Shown: positions 53,801 through 64,000 of the stretch, piece by piece | How the letters are laid out: each line of letters begins with the position of its first letter | Numbering within the stretch: the stretch's first letter is position 1 | Assembly: GCA_030248135.1 (NCBI GenBank) | Contig: JASANC010004637.1 | Location: forward strand, 1 to 64,000 | Direction: 5' to 3' | Length of the DNA: 64,000 bases | Source of the DNA: Theristus sp. LFF4_11 | Lineage: Eukaryota; Nematoda; Chromadorea; Monhysterida; Xyalidae | Position numbers and translations under genes: made by a program | The notes under the pieces: model-generated | Seen by the model: only the letters and a program-made list of their open reading frames with translations | Databases searched by the model: none | Told to the model about the DNA's origin: nothing

Positions 53801-55446
53801 GAAGTTGTTGAATAATCGTGGCAAACTGTCGGAGACCATTAACGACTCAACATATTGTCATGCTGGAATCCAAAGCAACGCTCATGGTATTTTTCTCAGT
53901 TGTTTCACTTTGGTTGGGAGGGACCATCCCAGCAAGTCAGCTGAGTTCCGAAAACAATCCTGCAAAAAATCCCCCAAAAATATTTCGGTAACAACCCACT
54001 TTCGGCGTGGGATAGCTTCCACCAGGCATCGGCCGCGACCAGCTGCGATTGCAGAGGTCGAATTTCCATAAATCGTTGAACGTGGTGTACGCAGCCGTGC
54101 AGCCGCCGAAAACGTACCTGCGAACATTCCGTCCATTTTTTTCGCGAAAAAGCAGGAAACTCCGATAAAACTGAGTGAACAGCATGTAGTTCGGAAACAC
54201 AAACATAGCGAAAGATTGGTTTTAATTGAAATTAATTGCTTGGTTTGGCGGTTCCGGTCACAGGAACTGGTTTTCAGCTTCACGGCTTCATGTCACCCTC
54301 GTGGCCTGGTGGTAGTGTGTTAGACTACAGTCTGTGCGCTCGGGGGATCGAGCCCCGCCGAGGGGTGTATAGGCACTTAATGACAGAGAAAACTCGATGG
54401 GCGCCCTACTCAATGGCGTTCTGTACGCTTCTCTCTGGGTTAGCCCTGGCTAAAAAACATCGCCTAAATTCCCAACAACAACAACAACAACAACAATTCA
54501 CGGGTGAATGTGACGCCTGCGCTTCAGCTTGATTCAATCAATGGGCCTCTGAACCGGTGAGCCCAGCTGGGTGTGGCTCGGAACGTGATTCCTTGCGGCA
54601 CTTCGCTCACCAAAAAAGCCAGAACAGAAGAACGTCAAAAAACCACAAAAAAAAACCGAGGAACCAGAAGAAGGATGGCCTAACACACTTCTTTCACGGA
54701 AAACAAAACAAAAACAGAACAGAACAGAAGAAGACCAAAAAAGCCACAAACATGTGCCCGGCGGAGTGATAGCAGGCCGCGTGTGAACAGCGTTCCGCGG
54801 CGACGCCGGCGAATTTCGCGACTGCCTCCGGCACTTGCAGCAAGTACCACTCGAAATTGTCGCAGCGTTCGTGCAGACGCGCGAGTCGCTCCATTGCACC
54901 TGGCGAAAACACACACACACACAGCGGTTTTTTGATTTTCATCAACGTTTTTCGGTTTCTTTTGCGTGTCTGTCTTTCGCAGTTTTGTGTGCACGTGCAC
55001 CACAGACATTTTTGTTTCATGTGTTTGGATTGAGTGATTGAATATCGCACGTGCACTAGCACCAAGTGGGTGGGTGGTGGTTCTCTTGTGGAATCAAGCG
55101 CAAATGATACGTGAAGAGTTTGTGTCGTTGATAAAATTGAACGGTTTGTTTCGACCTTTGTGGTCAAAATATTCTCAAGCAATCAATCCTCCACAGAAAT
55201 GCCACCACGGCAGAAAAAACTGAACTGAAGAGCCAGACTGCGTGTCCATATACCAAACAACAACAACAAACGTCAAAATTATGACCGCAATCTGATCTGA
55301 AAATTGAAACGAAAAAAAACCGCACCTCTCGCCACCCGGTTCCACGAGCGGCAGACTTGCGCGCAGCTTTGCAGGTCGCCATACGGCGTCAAATGCAGCA
55401 GAATATATTCGAGAATGTCTTCCGGTAAACACGAAATGTCCGCCAT
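47882..55446 (-). CDS. FBXO42: FBXO42, F-box and Kelch-repeat ubiquitin-ligase receptor, complete
   Basis: Substrate receptor of an SCF (CUL1-RBX1-SKP1) ubiquitin ligase. Thirteen exons on this strand: 55326-55446, 54752-54899, 54000-54117, 53454-53597, 52952-53111, 52576-52730, 52086-52209, 51276-51429, 50573-50763, 49904-49983, 49254-49507, 48487-48743 and 47882-48090. They total 2,115 nt, or 704 codons plus stop; human is 717. The F-box is residues 3-40 (LPEDILEYILLHLTPYGDL). Kelch repeats follow, with YVFGGCTAAYTTFNDLWKF, LILFGGWSKSSPNPIHQ, MLVFGGSFGNASSNHVWLF and VVVVGGCGGPNMIFNDVWLL. Exons 8-11 encode a divergent Ser/Pro-rich linker. Exon 12 has a His-rich tract, then NPMNVYVLELGE. The last exon has VRGRGELIMFGGM, matching the human VQGRGELIIFGGL. 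The ATG at 55446 starts MADISCLPED. Confidence 0.96.
48635..48700. repeat. FBXO42: CAT/CAC repeat encoding the FBXO42 His-rich tract
   Basis: On the minus strand, CATCAC-type triplets in exon 12 encode HAPHHHHHHQHHH. Vertebrate FBXO42 is not known to have this tract. It is a coding microsatellite and likely to vary in length. Confidence 0.85.
50195..50297. mobile_element. Hairpin MITE, CAGCTGATTGGTTGG family, decayed copy (FBXO42 intron 9)
   Basis: AATTAGCTGATTGGTTGGTG and the mirrored GGTCAATCAGCCAATTGC; the inner GCATGCATCACGT is conserved. Confidence 0.65.
51440..51718. repeat. 20-bp minisatellite, about 14 units (FBXO42 intron 7)
   Basis: Units are GGGGCGAATCAATCGAAATT with single-base variants. 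The array ends only about 10 bases upstream (minus strand) of the exon 8 acceptor at 51430. Confidence 0.95.
51846..51982. mobile_element. Hairpin MITE, CAGCTGATTGGTTGG family, copy 2 (FBXO42 intron 7)
   Basis: GTCAGCTGATTGGTTGGTGT is mirrored by ATCAACCAATCAGCTGATTG; the centre has CACAGCAATGCCTGCACAGA, as in the copy at 43402. Confidence 0.8.
54292..54497 (+). mobile_element. tRNA-derived SINE, copy 3, with CAA tail (FBXO42 intron 2)
   Basis: The most complete copy: CACCCTCGTGGCCTGGTGGT (A-box region), GGGGGATCGAGCCCCGCC (B-box region), body CACTTAATGACAGAGAAAAC, then GGGTTAGCCCTGGCTAAAAA and a CAA repeat at 54473-54497. Confidence 0.85.
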
Positions 55447-55499
55447 TGTTTTGTGTTCGACTGTTTTTTTTTAATTTTCAGTTTTTTTTTCAGACGACG

Positions 55500-55687
55500 G
55501 CGACGGCAAAACTAGCCGTACCGTGGGCCCAAACAAATTTTCGAAGGGGGGGGTATGGCCGTATGGTGCCGTGGGGGGGGGGGGTGCCGACCAAAAAGTG
55601 AGGGGGGGGTCCAACCTATGGTAACGTGGGACCCCCCCAGGGGGGTCCCATCAGTACCGAAGACGAGGGGGGGTGGGGGGGTACACC
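55500..55687. repeat. G/C-run-rich repeat segment upstream of FBXO42
   Basis: Runs of 6-10 G with CCGTATGGTGCCGTGGGG-like sequence. Similar homopolymer-rich blocks occur at 57200-57360, 57540-57800, 58860-59083 and 60117-60300. These are the spacers between the hAT elements. Homopolymer lengths are unlikely to be exact. Confidence 0.8.
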
Positions 55688-56428
55688 TAGGGTTGTTAAA
55701 CAAAAATGAAAATTTTTTTTTTTAAAAAAAAAAGTGATTAAAAAAAAAAACAAAAATGCCGATTTTTTTTTTAAAAAAAAAATTCGAAAAATTTTCCTCT
55801 AATATGCTCTGAAAACCTCAATTTTGGCACAATTTTTCGAAAGTTCAACAAAAATTTTCTTTGATTATACCTCGTAAAACCTTTAGCAGTCGATTTTGGG
55901 CCGTTTTACCGACTGATTTTAGGCTTCGACAACATCTGCGATGAAGTTTTTGAGCATCCCAAAGCTTAGCCTACCATTTCCGATGCAGATAAGGTGACGA
56001 TTAGCCTCGCAGAGCGTCCGATTGTGCTCGCTGCACCGTTTGCAAGCGCTACGTTGTCTGGTTGCTGCTTCGTGTCGTGTCGTCGCGACACCATCAGAAG
56101 AATTGATCGAATTTCAAGGCGGTATGTTTGTCTTCACTTTAGCATTAGCTTAGCTGGGGACAATTAGTGACGTTTTGGAGGTCAAAACACAAGAAAAGGC
56201 ATGGTGACGGTTTGGAAAAGGGGTAATTGAGGTCACCAAAACAAAATCTGCAAAGTTCCGCCATACGGGTGTCATTCGGGAGGCGCTTGCATATCATATG
56301 TGGTTCTTCGGACTCCCTGATTGATTTAGCACAACTTTGATTTTTGAAATTTTTTTTTTTTAAAAAAAAAATTTTTTTTTTAAAAAAAAAAACAAAAATG
56401 ACGATTTTTGTTTTTTTTAACAACCCTA
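55688..56428. mobile_element. Non-autonomous hAT-type element, TAGGGTTGTTAAA family
   Basis: The ends TAGGGTTGTTAAACAAAAAT and TTTTTTAACAACCCTA are inverted. The 8-bp duplication GGTACACC is at 55680-55687 and 56429-56436. It is 741 bp and non-coding. It carries the core TTTGGCACAATTTTTCGAAA shared in variant form with the other two hAT families here. Confidence 0.9.
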
Positions 56429-56436
56429 GGTACACC

Positions 56437-57192
56437 TAGAGATGTAAGGGTCAAAAAAAAAATTTTTTTTTTAATTTTTTTTTTTAAAAAAAAAGTAAAA
56501 AAAATGAGCATTTTTTTTTTATTTTTTTTATTAAAAATTTTTGAAATTTTTTCTTTAATGTGCCCTGAAAATGCCGTTTTTGGCATAATTTTTCGAAAGT
56601 TCAACAAAAATTTTCTTTGACTTTACCTTGTCACTTGGTCTTCAACGCTGCAGGTGGTATTCTGGATTGATTTATCGACTGTTTTCAGCCTTGGTGAGTG
56701 ATGATCGACTCGCGCATTGAAGTACTTGAGCGTCGCAAAGGCTAGTTCAACAAATTCCGATGTCGCTAAGGTGAGATAGAAGCAGAGAACTCACATTTAC
56801 GCATCGTTTTTCAGGATCTCGAAAGGTGGAAATTGCACTGTCTGCCACTGCAAGCGTAACTTCGTTGGTTGCTCGTTGCTGTTTCGCCTCGTGTCGTCAG
56901 CACCGGTTTGTTGTGGAACTTGTTTCCATGTTATTTGAGGTGAATTGAGAGGCAAAACACGAGACGTGATGTCGTCGGTGGGAAAATGGGGTCGCCGAAA
57001 CCAAGTCTGAAATTTTCACCCTCCTCCCATATGAGTGGGGGTCATATGGTAAGTCGGTGGCTCCTCAGATGGTGATATTCGGACTCCCTGAAAAATTCTG
57101 AACAACTTTCATTTTAAAAAAAAAAATTTAAAAAAAAAAATTTTTTTTTTAAAAAGAAAAAAAATAGAAAATTTTTTTTCTTGACATCTCTA
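56437..57192. mobile_element. Non-autonomous hAT-type element, TAGAGATGT family, copy 2 (inverted)
   Basis: The ends TAGAGATGTAAGG and TTGACATCTCTA are inverted. The target duplication is GGTACACC at 56429-56436 and GGTACACA at 57193-57200 (7 of 8). It abuts the preceding element and shares its 8-bp duplication. A short deletion near 56900 (GTCAGCACCGG instead of GTCAGCATGATCACACCGG) breaks the 76-codon frame of the other copies. Confidence 0.9.
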
Positions 57193-57800
57193 GGTACACA
57201 CCCCCCCAGAGCACCCGAGACCTCCGCGTGGGGGGTGGGGGGGTCACGCGACACCCACCCCCCCAAAACCTGACACTGGACCATCCACACCCCCCCCCCC
57301 CTCGAAATTTGCTAGACACCCCCCCCCCCACCCCCCCTAGATGGACCTAAGTAACAGTGACACCCCCCAAAAATTTTCTCGGACCACCCAAAAATCATGA
57401 ATTTTTGCTCAAAAATCATGATTTTTTGTCTTTAAAGTCCATAATATAAGCTAAATATATGATAACTTGACATTCTTCATTGTAATTTCAAAGATTTTGC
57501 AGCAAAATTTAGCGTTTTTCCTTCAAAATTTGAGCCAAAAAATCTCATGGGTGGGGTGGGGGGTGTGCACCCCCCCAGAAAATTTTCTACAATAGTGCAC
57601 CCCCCCCCATGGCCCACGCCTGGGGGGGTGTCACTGTACCATGACTGACACCCCCCCACTGAAAAATTTTCGGCACCCCCCCCCCCCCACGTGACGACAC
57701 CCCCCCCCTCGAAAATTTGCTTTCGCCTTCGGTACTGGGTCCCATGGGGGGGGTGCATTTTTTTAAAATTTTCTGTGGGGGGGTCCACCCCCCCCCCACC

Positions 57801-58859
57801 TAGGGTTAGGGGCTTTGAAAAAAAAAAATTTTTTTATTTTTTTTTTCGGTTTTTAAAAAAAAAAAAAATTTGGATTTTTTTTTTTCAAACTTAAAAAAAA
57901 AATTTGAAAAATTTTTCTTCTACTTTGCTTTGAAAATTCGATTTATGGCATAATTTTTTGAAAGTTCAAACCAAATTTTCTTCCCAACTTCTTTGTGTGC
58001 TTAGGTACATGTCATTATTTGGTCATTTTGACCGACGTACTCCATGTTTTTCGATTTGGATGACTTCTAGAGTCAATTTTTAGCGTTGAAATGACTTAAC
58101 TGAATTGAAATATCGTTTCAGAAATCGTTTTCTTGCAACTTAGAACATGTTTTTTCAGTCGGTAGGCCATGAGATGAACATGATATCTTGTTGATTGGCG
58201 TATGTTATAGGTCTACAATGGAGTTGTGCGATATATTGTTAAACAATTGGAGCGGAGATGTTGGTTAATACCACATCACACGACCGTGATTCAGATGCCC
58301 GATAACATGGCCACATGTTAAAACTTGCGTGCTGAGCTAAACTAACGTGTTAAACTTGCGTCTGTCAGTTGCCCGCAACGCAGTTGATCGCGAAATCATG
58401 GTACGTGTTTTCGATACGATGATTTGAAGAGTGGGCTCTCGCCATGTGGCAGATAGCATAGCTGGTTGAACCTGAATTTAAGTGTCTTGGGGGGGGGCGA
58501 CCGGGTCGACAGGGGTTGCCGACTTAGCTACAGCAAACAGGAATTTTTGAACACAGTCAAATTTTGGTAATTTTCTAAAGAGGAACAACTAAGAACGGTT
58601 CAATATTCAAGTACACGTCGAAAATTGTCCTGTTTTACTGTTGAAAATGCAACTTTCCCTCTATGAAATGGACATAATTTCAATAAAACACGATTTTCGC
58701 TCTTATAGTTTTCCGGATCGTTCTGAAAATAGTCTAGATGAACTCAGCTCGACGAGACGCTTCGAACAAACCTAACTTGTAAAAAAAATTTTTTTAAAAA
58801 AAAAAAATTTTTTTTAATTTAAAAAAAAAAATCCGGATTTTTTTTTTCCCCTAACCTTA
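57801..58859. mobile_element. Non-autonomous hAT-type element, TAGGGTTAGGGG family, copy 2
   Basis: TAGGGTTAGGGGCTTTG at the left and CCCCTAACCTTA at the right. The 8-bp duplication CCCCCACC is at 57793-57800 and 58860-58867. It is 1,059 bp and contains the segment around 58075-58145 that is missing in the copy at 10833. Confidence 0.9.
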
Positions 58860-59083
58860 CCCCCACCCCCCCCATGAAATTTTTTCGCTTAAATTTTAAA
58901 GGAAAAACGCTAAATTTAGCTACAAAATCTTTGAAATAACAATGAAGATGGTCAAGTTATCATATATTCAGCTTATATTATAGACTTTATAGACAAAAAA
59001 TCATGATTTTCGAAAAAAAAATTAGGGTGTGCAGAAAATTTTGGGGGGGGTCTCCGCCAGACAAAATTTCATGGGGGTGTGGG

Positions 59084-60116
59084 TAGGGTTAGGGGGAAAA
59101 AAATCCGGATTTTTTTTTTAAATTAAAAAAAAAATTAAAAAAAAAATTTTTTTTTACAAGTTAGGTTTGTTCGAAGCGTCTCGTCGAGCTGAGTTCATCT
59201 AGACTATTTTCAGAACGATCCGGAAAACTATAAGAGCGAAAATCGTGTTTTATTGAAATTATGTCCATTTCATAGAGGGAAAGTTGCATTTTCAACAGTA
59301 AAACAGGACAATTTTCGACGTGTACTTGAATATTGAACCGTTCTTAGTTGTTCTTCTTTAGAAAATTACCAAAATTTGACTGTGTTCAAAAATTCCTGTT
59401 TGCTGTAGCTAAGTCGGCAACCCCTGTCGACCCGGTCGCCCCCCCCAAGACACTTACTTTCAGGTTCAACCAGCTATGCTATCTGCCATGGCGAGAGCCC
59501 ACTCTTCAAATCATCGTATCGAAACACGTACCATGATTTCGCGATCACGTTGCGGGCAACTGACAGACGCAAGTTTAACACGTTAGTTTAGCTCAGCACG
59601 CAAGTTTTAACATGTGGCCATGTTATCGGGTATCTGAAAAACGGTCGTGTGATGTGGCATTAACCAACATCTCCGCTCCAATTGTTTAACAATATATCGC
59701 ACAACTCCATTGTAGACCTATAACATACGCCAATCAACAAAATATCATGTTCATCTCATGGCCTACCGACTGAAAAAACATGTTCTAAGTTGCAAGAAAA
59801 CGATTTCTGAAACGATATTTCAATTCAGTTAAGTCATTTCAACGCTAAAAATTGACTCTAGAAGTCATCCAAATCGAAAAACATGGAGTACGTCGGTCAA
59901 AATGACCAAATAATGACATGTACCTAAGCACACAAAGAAGTTGGGAAGAAAATTTGGTTTGAACTTTCAAAAAATTATGCCATAAATCGAATTTTCAGAG
60001 CAAAGTAGAAGAAAAATTTTTCAATTTTTTTTTTTAAATTTGAAAAAAAAATCCAAATTTAAAAAAAAACGAAAAAAAAATAAAAAAAAATTTTTTTTTC
60101 AAAGCCCCTAACCCTA
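59084..60116. mobile_element. Non-autonomous hAT-type element, TAGGGTTAGGGG family, copy 3 (inverted)
   Basis: The 8-bp duplication GGTGTGGG is at 59076-59083 and 60117-60124. It is 1,033 bp, nearly identical to copy 2 in reverse complement, so the two form a large inverted repeat about 225 bp apart. Confidence 0.9.
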
Positions 60117-60535
60117 GGTGTGGGGGGGGTGTCGGCCAAATTTTCGAGGGGGGGGGGGGGTCCGATGGGGGGGGGGGGGGTGCCCGGTTTTAGGGGAGGG
60201 AGGGGGTGACACGGTGCCCCCCCCCACCCGACGGTCTCTGGTGATCTCGGGGGGGGGGTGGGGTGTGCCCCCCCCCCCCCCCCCCCCCCGCCCACGGTAC
60301 TGAAAACTAGCGCTGTTCTCAGGAAACCGTTCGTTGATTTTTCTGGTTTCTTCTCACTCAGCTTCGGCGATAATTGCCATTTTTTTGGTCGCTGATTTAA
60401 TTTCAGCTTCGAAAGAAGAATTTTATTTCCTGTAAGATTTGACATAAAAAACTTCGCGGGTCTAGCAAAATTGAGAAATGAAAAAAGAAAAATTAAAAAT
60501 TTCCATGCCATGCATGGGCGGACTGCAGGCACACC

Positions 60536-61293
60536 TAGAGATGTAAGGGTCAAAAAAAAATTTTTTTTTAATTTTTTTAAAAAAAAAAGTAAAAAAAATG
60601 AGCATTTTTATTTTTATTTTTTTTATTAAAAATTTTTGAAATTTTTTCTTTAATGTGCCCTGAAAATGCCGTTTTTGGCATAATTTTTCGAAAGTTCAAC
60701 AAAAATTTTCTTTGACTTTACCTTGTCACTTAGTCTTCAACGCTGCAGGTGGTATTCTGGATTGATTTATCGACTGTTTTCAGCCTTGGTGAGTGATGAT
60801 CGACTCGCGCATTGAAGTACTTGAGCGTCGCAAAGGCTAGTTCAACAAATTCCGATGTCGCTAAGGTGAGATAGAAGCAGAGAACTCACATTTACGCATC
60901 GTTTTTCAGGATCTCGAAAGGTGGAAATTGCACTGTCTGCCACTGCAAGCGTAACTTCGTTGGTTGCTCGTTGCTGTTTCGCCTCGTGTCGTCAGCATGA
61001 TCACACCGGTTTGTTGTGGAACTTGTTTCCATGTTATTTGAGGTGAATTGAGAGGCAAAACACGAGACGTGATGTCGTCGGTGGGAAAATGGGGTCGCCG
61101 AAACCAAGTCTGAAATTTTCACCCTCCTCCCATATGAGTGGGGGTCATATGGTAAGTCGGTGGCTCCTCAGATGGTGATATTCGGACTCCCTGAAAAATT
61201 CTGAACAACTTTCATTTTTAAAAAAAAAATTAAAAAAGTTTTTTTTTTTAAAAAAGAAAAAAAATAGAAATTTTTTTTTTCTTGACATCTCTA
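60536..61293. mobile_element. Non-autonomous hAT-type element, TAGAGATGT family, copy 3 (inverted)
   Basis: The perfect 8-bp duplication GGCACACC is at 60528-60535 and 61294-61301. It is 758 bp. It carries the intact 76-codon frame at 60892-61122 on the minus strand, identical to that in the copy at 25985. Confidence 0.92.
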
Positions 61294-62310
61294 GGCACAC
61301 CCATAAGCGGAAATGAATTCCCTTGTTACACCGTCAAAAAATAGTACAGTTTTATTGTTTTCAATCCACAAGCATCACAGTCAGAAACACAAAGTGTGGT
61401 TCACAAAAAACGTGTCACTATTGGTATTTTTGGTGTCACTAAATGACCAAAATCAACACACACACATCAAGCTGAATTTTTCCGAAATTCGAATTTGAAA
61501 ATAATTTAATATTGGCGAAATACATAAAATGTCAGAAATGTTATCATCTATAAAAACACCGCTCGCTAAAAAACATCCGGAACAACAAGACAAATCACCA
61601 ATACAGCAGACAAGAGAATTCTTCAATAATATGTGCAAAATGACTGAGCTACTGAGTTCGGCACAAAGGAAAACAAAAAACGGTAATAATAAAATTGAAA
61701 TCAAGTGTTCAAAAAGTCTGCAATGATGTTCTGTTTCGACAATAATTAAAAACGCTAAAAAATGCCAAAGAAAATGTAATCAAAATCACACAGAACAACC
61801 ACTGTAGAAACTGAATCAATTTCATCGCCTAAAGGAGAATTCCCTAGTAATGACAAGAAAGAGCAAAAAACACGATGGAAATGTACGCAATAGAATCACG
61901 GCAACACACGAAAAGCATGGATGACACAAAAAAACAAACCACACTAATTACTAAAAAGTCAGCCATGTTCCAAAGAATCGATGAAACAAAAATGTTCACT
62001 TTACTAGTTTTTTTATAAACGCAAAATGAGAACAAAAAATATAAAATAAAAGTATGACCTATTTTTTTAAACGTGTCCCACTGAAATGACGTCATGTGCA
62101 GCCAAACATGCGCTTACCGTTCACAGCAAACCAGACTTTCCGTTTAGCCGATTTCTTCAAGAAAACAAATGGTGAATGTCGAATCAGTCACACCAAACTG
62201 ACATTTTAGTGCCTGTACTTTGACAAACGGGCGTTTTTAAAGCAAATGACGTCATTTTAGTCCGGACACGTTTGAATAAATCCACAATACCAGTCTGAAA
62301 ATCGTGCACT

Positions 62311-62412
62311 TTGTTTATAACACAGCAGTGTTGCACAGTCACAACACACGCGCAGCCTGTGTGTTTGATTGTTGGTCACTGTGCAACATTACTGTGTTAT
62401 AAACAGAGTGTT
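62311..62412. mobile_element. Hairpin repeat with TGTTGCACAGT arms
   Basis: TTTGTTTATAACACAGCAGT and TGTTGCACAGTCA are mirrored by CACTGTGCAACATTACTGTG and TTATAAACA. Related arm sequence occurs near 3240-3290, where a CACAGTAATGTTGCACAGTC string is seen, and near 48330. Confidence 0.7.
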
Positions 62413-63221
62413 CGGTGATCAGACTGGGACTTTACAACGTAGTGCAACCTTCAGGGTACATGCCTTTGTGTCAAATGACTAGAATACTGCGCAGAATAAA
62501 GTATGATGAAAAATTAAGCAAACAGGTGTGCAAGTTGCAATGAAATCAAGAGCATATTATCTTTTTTTTGCAGTTCTGCGACTCAATACGCGCATAGATG
62601 GGGAAGCATTTCCATGATTCTAAAATTGGTGAAGTAACCAATTTCTGAGACAGGACCGGCTCACTTGGGCAATTTAAAAGTGTCCCGTCAAGCTTAAAAC
62701 TAATTTCATTTCCACATATGCAAACGCAATGATTCGCAGAACCAAAAGATGGATAGAAAGCCAAAAAGGATGAAATGAATTGAATTGAAAAAAAACAGTT
62801 TTTTTTGTATCCTAAAAGTTGTGCGTCCCCGTCCCGATGTGAAACAAATAACAACAACACGACAGAACATATCCCACAGCCCGAAAAGATAATGAGAGAA
62901 CACTCAAAACTAAAAAAGCAATCACTTTATGGAACTGACATTGGTTTTCATTGGAGCAATCTTTCAAACGAGTCGATTAAATCGCCACTTATATCATGCA
63001 GTTAGCGAAATTGGATGCAGCAAGCTGATCAAGCCCCCATTTGTACCGGGACTAATTCACATGACACTAAAGCAACTTTGTTTGTCGTGTAACAATAACA
63101 AACAAAGAACAAGAGACTCACATTCTCGCATGCAGTTCTTGCAAGCGACACTGTTCGTCTATGTAGTCTATGATCTTTTACCTTCTATGGTTCCGAGACT
63201 GAATGCGGGCATTGATAGGTA

Positions 63222-63345
63222 CACAGTATCATGCATGACGCGGGAATTCACAATTGGCAAAGTGATCCGAGTCTCCTAAATAGGGCCGAGTCACTAAGGC
63301 GATTTTGAATTGCCACATGAAGATTGAAACTAGTTTCCTTTCTAC
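63222..63345. repeat. Palindromic repeat, CATGACGCGGGAATTCAAAA family, copy 3
   Basis: CATGCATGACGCGGGAATTC...AAGTGATCCGAGTC...CTAAATAGGGCCGAGTCAC...GATTTTGAATTGCC. It matches the copy at 15726 closely. Confidence 0.7.
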
Positions 63346-63605
63346 GTCGTCAGTCTCTCAAAAAATTGGTAATAGTTGCAACATATATGTGAAAGGAAGC
63401 CTTTGGTCCGGAGACCTTGCACTTGACTTCCCCGCGTTTCCTCAGGGTATAAACAGACAAACTTGCAGCCAATTTGCTAATTCACAATAAGACGCACCCA
63501 ACGGTGGTTTATTAACTGAAAACACCGTCTCCGAAGCGTAACTTGGCGTGTTTAACAAAATAATTTGGACAGGAGAAAACTTTCACGTTACCCATCACAT
63601 CAACA

Positions 63606-63726
63606 TACCGTATTACCTCTAATAAACCCCCATGGGGGTTTATTTCTTCAGCGACTTCTGGAGGTGGGGGTTTATTTTTTTGGGGGGGGGGTAATTTTGG
63701 GGGGGGTTAATAGAGGTAATACGGTA
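63606..63726. mobile_element. Short TA-flanked MITE with ACCGTATTACCTCTA ends
   Basis: ACCGTATTACCTCTAATAAA and the mirrored TTAATAGAGGTAATACGGT are flanked by TA on both sides. The inner CCCCCATGGGGGTTTAT is itself palindromic. It is 121 bp with a G run that may be mis-sized. Confidence 0.85.
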
Positions 63727-64000
63727 GCTCAATCACATTATAACAGTCTGATTGTGCTAATAATACTGTGCAAATAACACAAGCGTTATAAAACAATACC
63801 AAATTTCGAAACAACCTTTGCGGCTTGGAAACACTTTAACAAAAAGAGCAGCAGTGGAAACAATAAAAAAGGATGGTGCCAAATTAAAATGCAGTTCAGA
63901 TTACCACTCATTCTCTTCAGTCTTCACCAAACCACCAGCCGTAAGTGAAACGGAACTGACCTAAAATGTTTGCGATGGATTGAAAAAAGATCACTAGTAA

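Larger units (their letters stand above)
61302..64000. other. No gene recognised
   Basis: AT-rich sequence with short frames only. It contains a hairpin at 62311-62412, palindromic repeats near 62610-62705 and 63222-63345, and a TA MITE at 63606. No exon of a known family was seen on either strand. Confidence 0.65.

Noticed and set aside
54299..54360. Functional tRNA gene
   Set aside because: A- and B-box-like strings are present but no cloverleaf can be drawn, and the body and CAA tail match a SINE found in three other places.
57801..60116. CCCTAACCC strings read as telomeric repeats
   Set aside because: They are single terminal inverted repeats of hAT-type elements with 8-bp target duplications, not arrays.

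Overview
The window is eukaryotic and comes from an invertebrate animal. It has multi-exon genes with GT-AG introns, metazoan gene families and dense transposon debris. The species cannot be fixed from sequence alone. A degenerate tract of the hexamer GCCTAA, complement of the nematode telomere repeat TTAGGC, inside one intron is a weak hint of a nematode or other ecdysozoan.

Three conserved genes and one smaller nested gene can be rebuilt exon by exon. (1) The plus strand from 1610 to 41740 carries almost all of a NALCN sodium-leak channel, a four-domain 24-TM channel. It has about 39 exons; only the N-terminal exon(s) lie off the window or were not found. Its domain III pore is encoded by two alternative exons of almost equal size. 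One gives lysine (EEKE filter) and the other aspartate (EEDE filter). (2) A glia maturation factor (GMF, ADF-H family) gene lies on the minus strand at 43222-45221, tail to tail with NALCN. (3) A full 13-exon FBXO42 (F-box plus Kelch) gene lies on the minus strand at 47882-55446. (4) NALCN intron 4 is 13.7 kb long and holds, on the opposite strand, a complete two-exon Ly6/three-finger, GPI-anchor-like gene (15342-16107), plus a terminal exon of a second such protein (3023-3184).

Most of the remaining sequence is repeats. NALCN intron 4 contains TA-flanked MITEs, a 149-bp satellite, an inverted-repeat element split by a MITE, and a direct-repeat element split by a hAT element. An RTE-like LINE with an intact 1087-residue ORF sits antisense in the NALCN II-III loop region, where a conserved piece of the channel appears to be missing. 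Two foldback elements built from 15-bp CCGGCCC units lie in the domain III introns, one of them directly after the alternative pore exons. From 55.5 to 61.3 kb, upstream of FBXO42, non-autonomous hAT-type elements are piled up. They belong to three terminal families, have 8-bp target duplications and share an internal core. The last 2.7 kb shows no gene.

NALCN sets resting sodium leak and excitability. GMF remodels branched actin at Arp2/3. FBXO42 is a ubiquitin-ligase substrate receptor. Nothing here suggests a shared pathway, but Ly6 proteins are known modulators of membrane channels and receptors, so their nesting inside a channel gene is worth noting. Exon coordinates were set by translating each exon, matching it from memory to the family, and checking that reading phase is kept across every splice; no alignment program was used.
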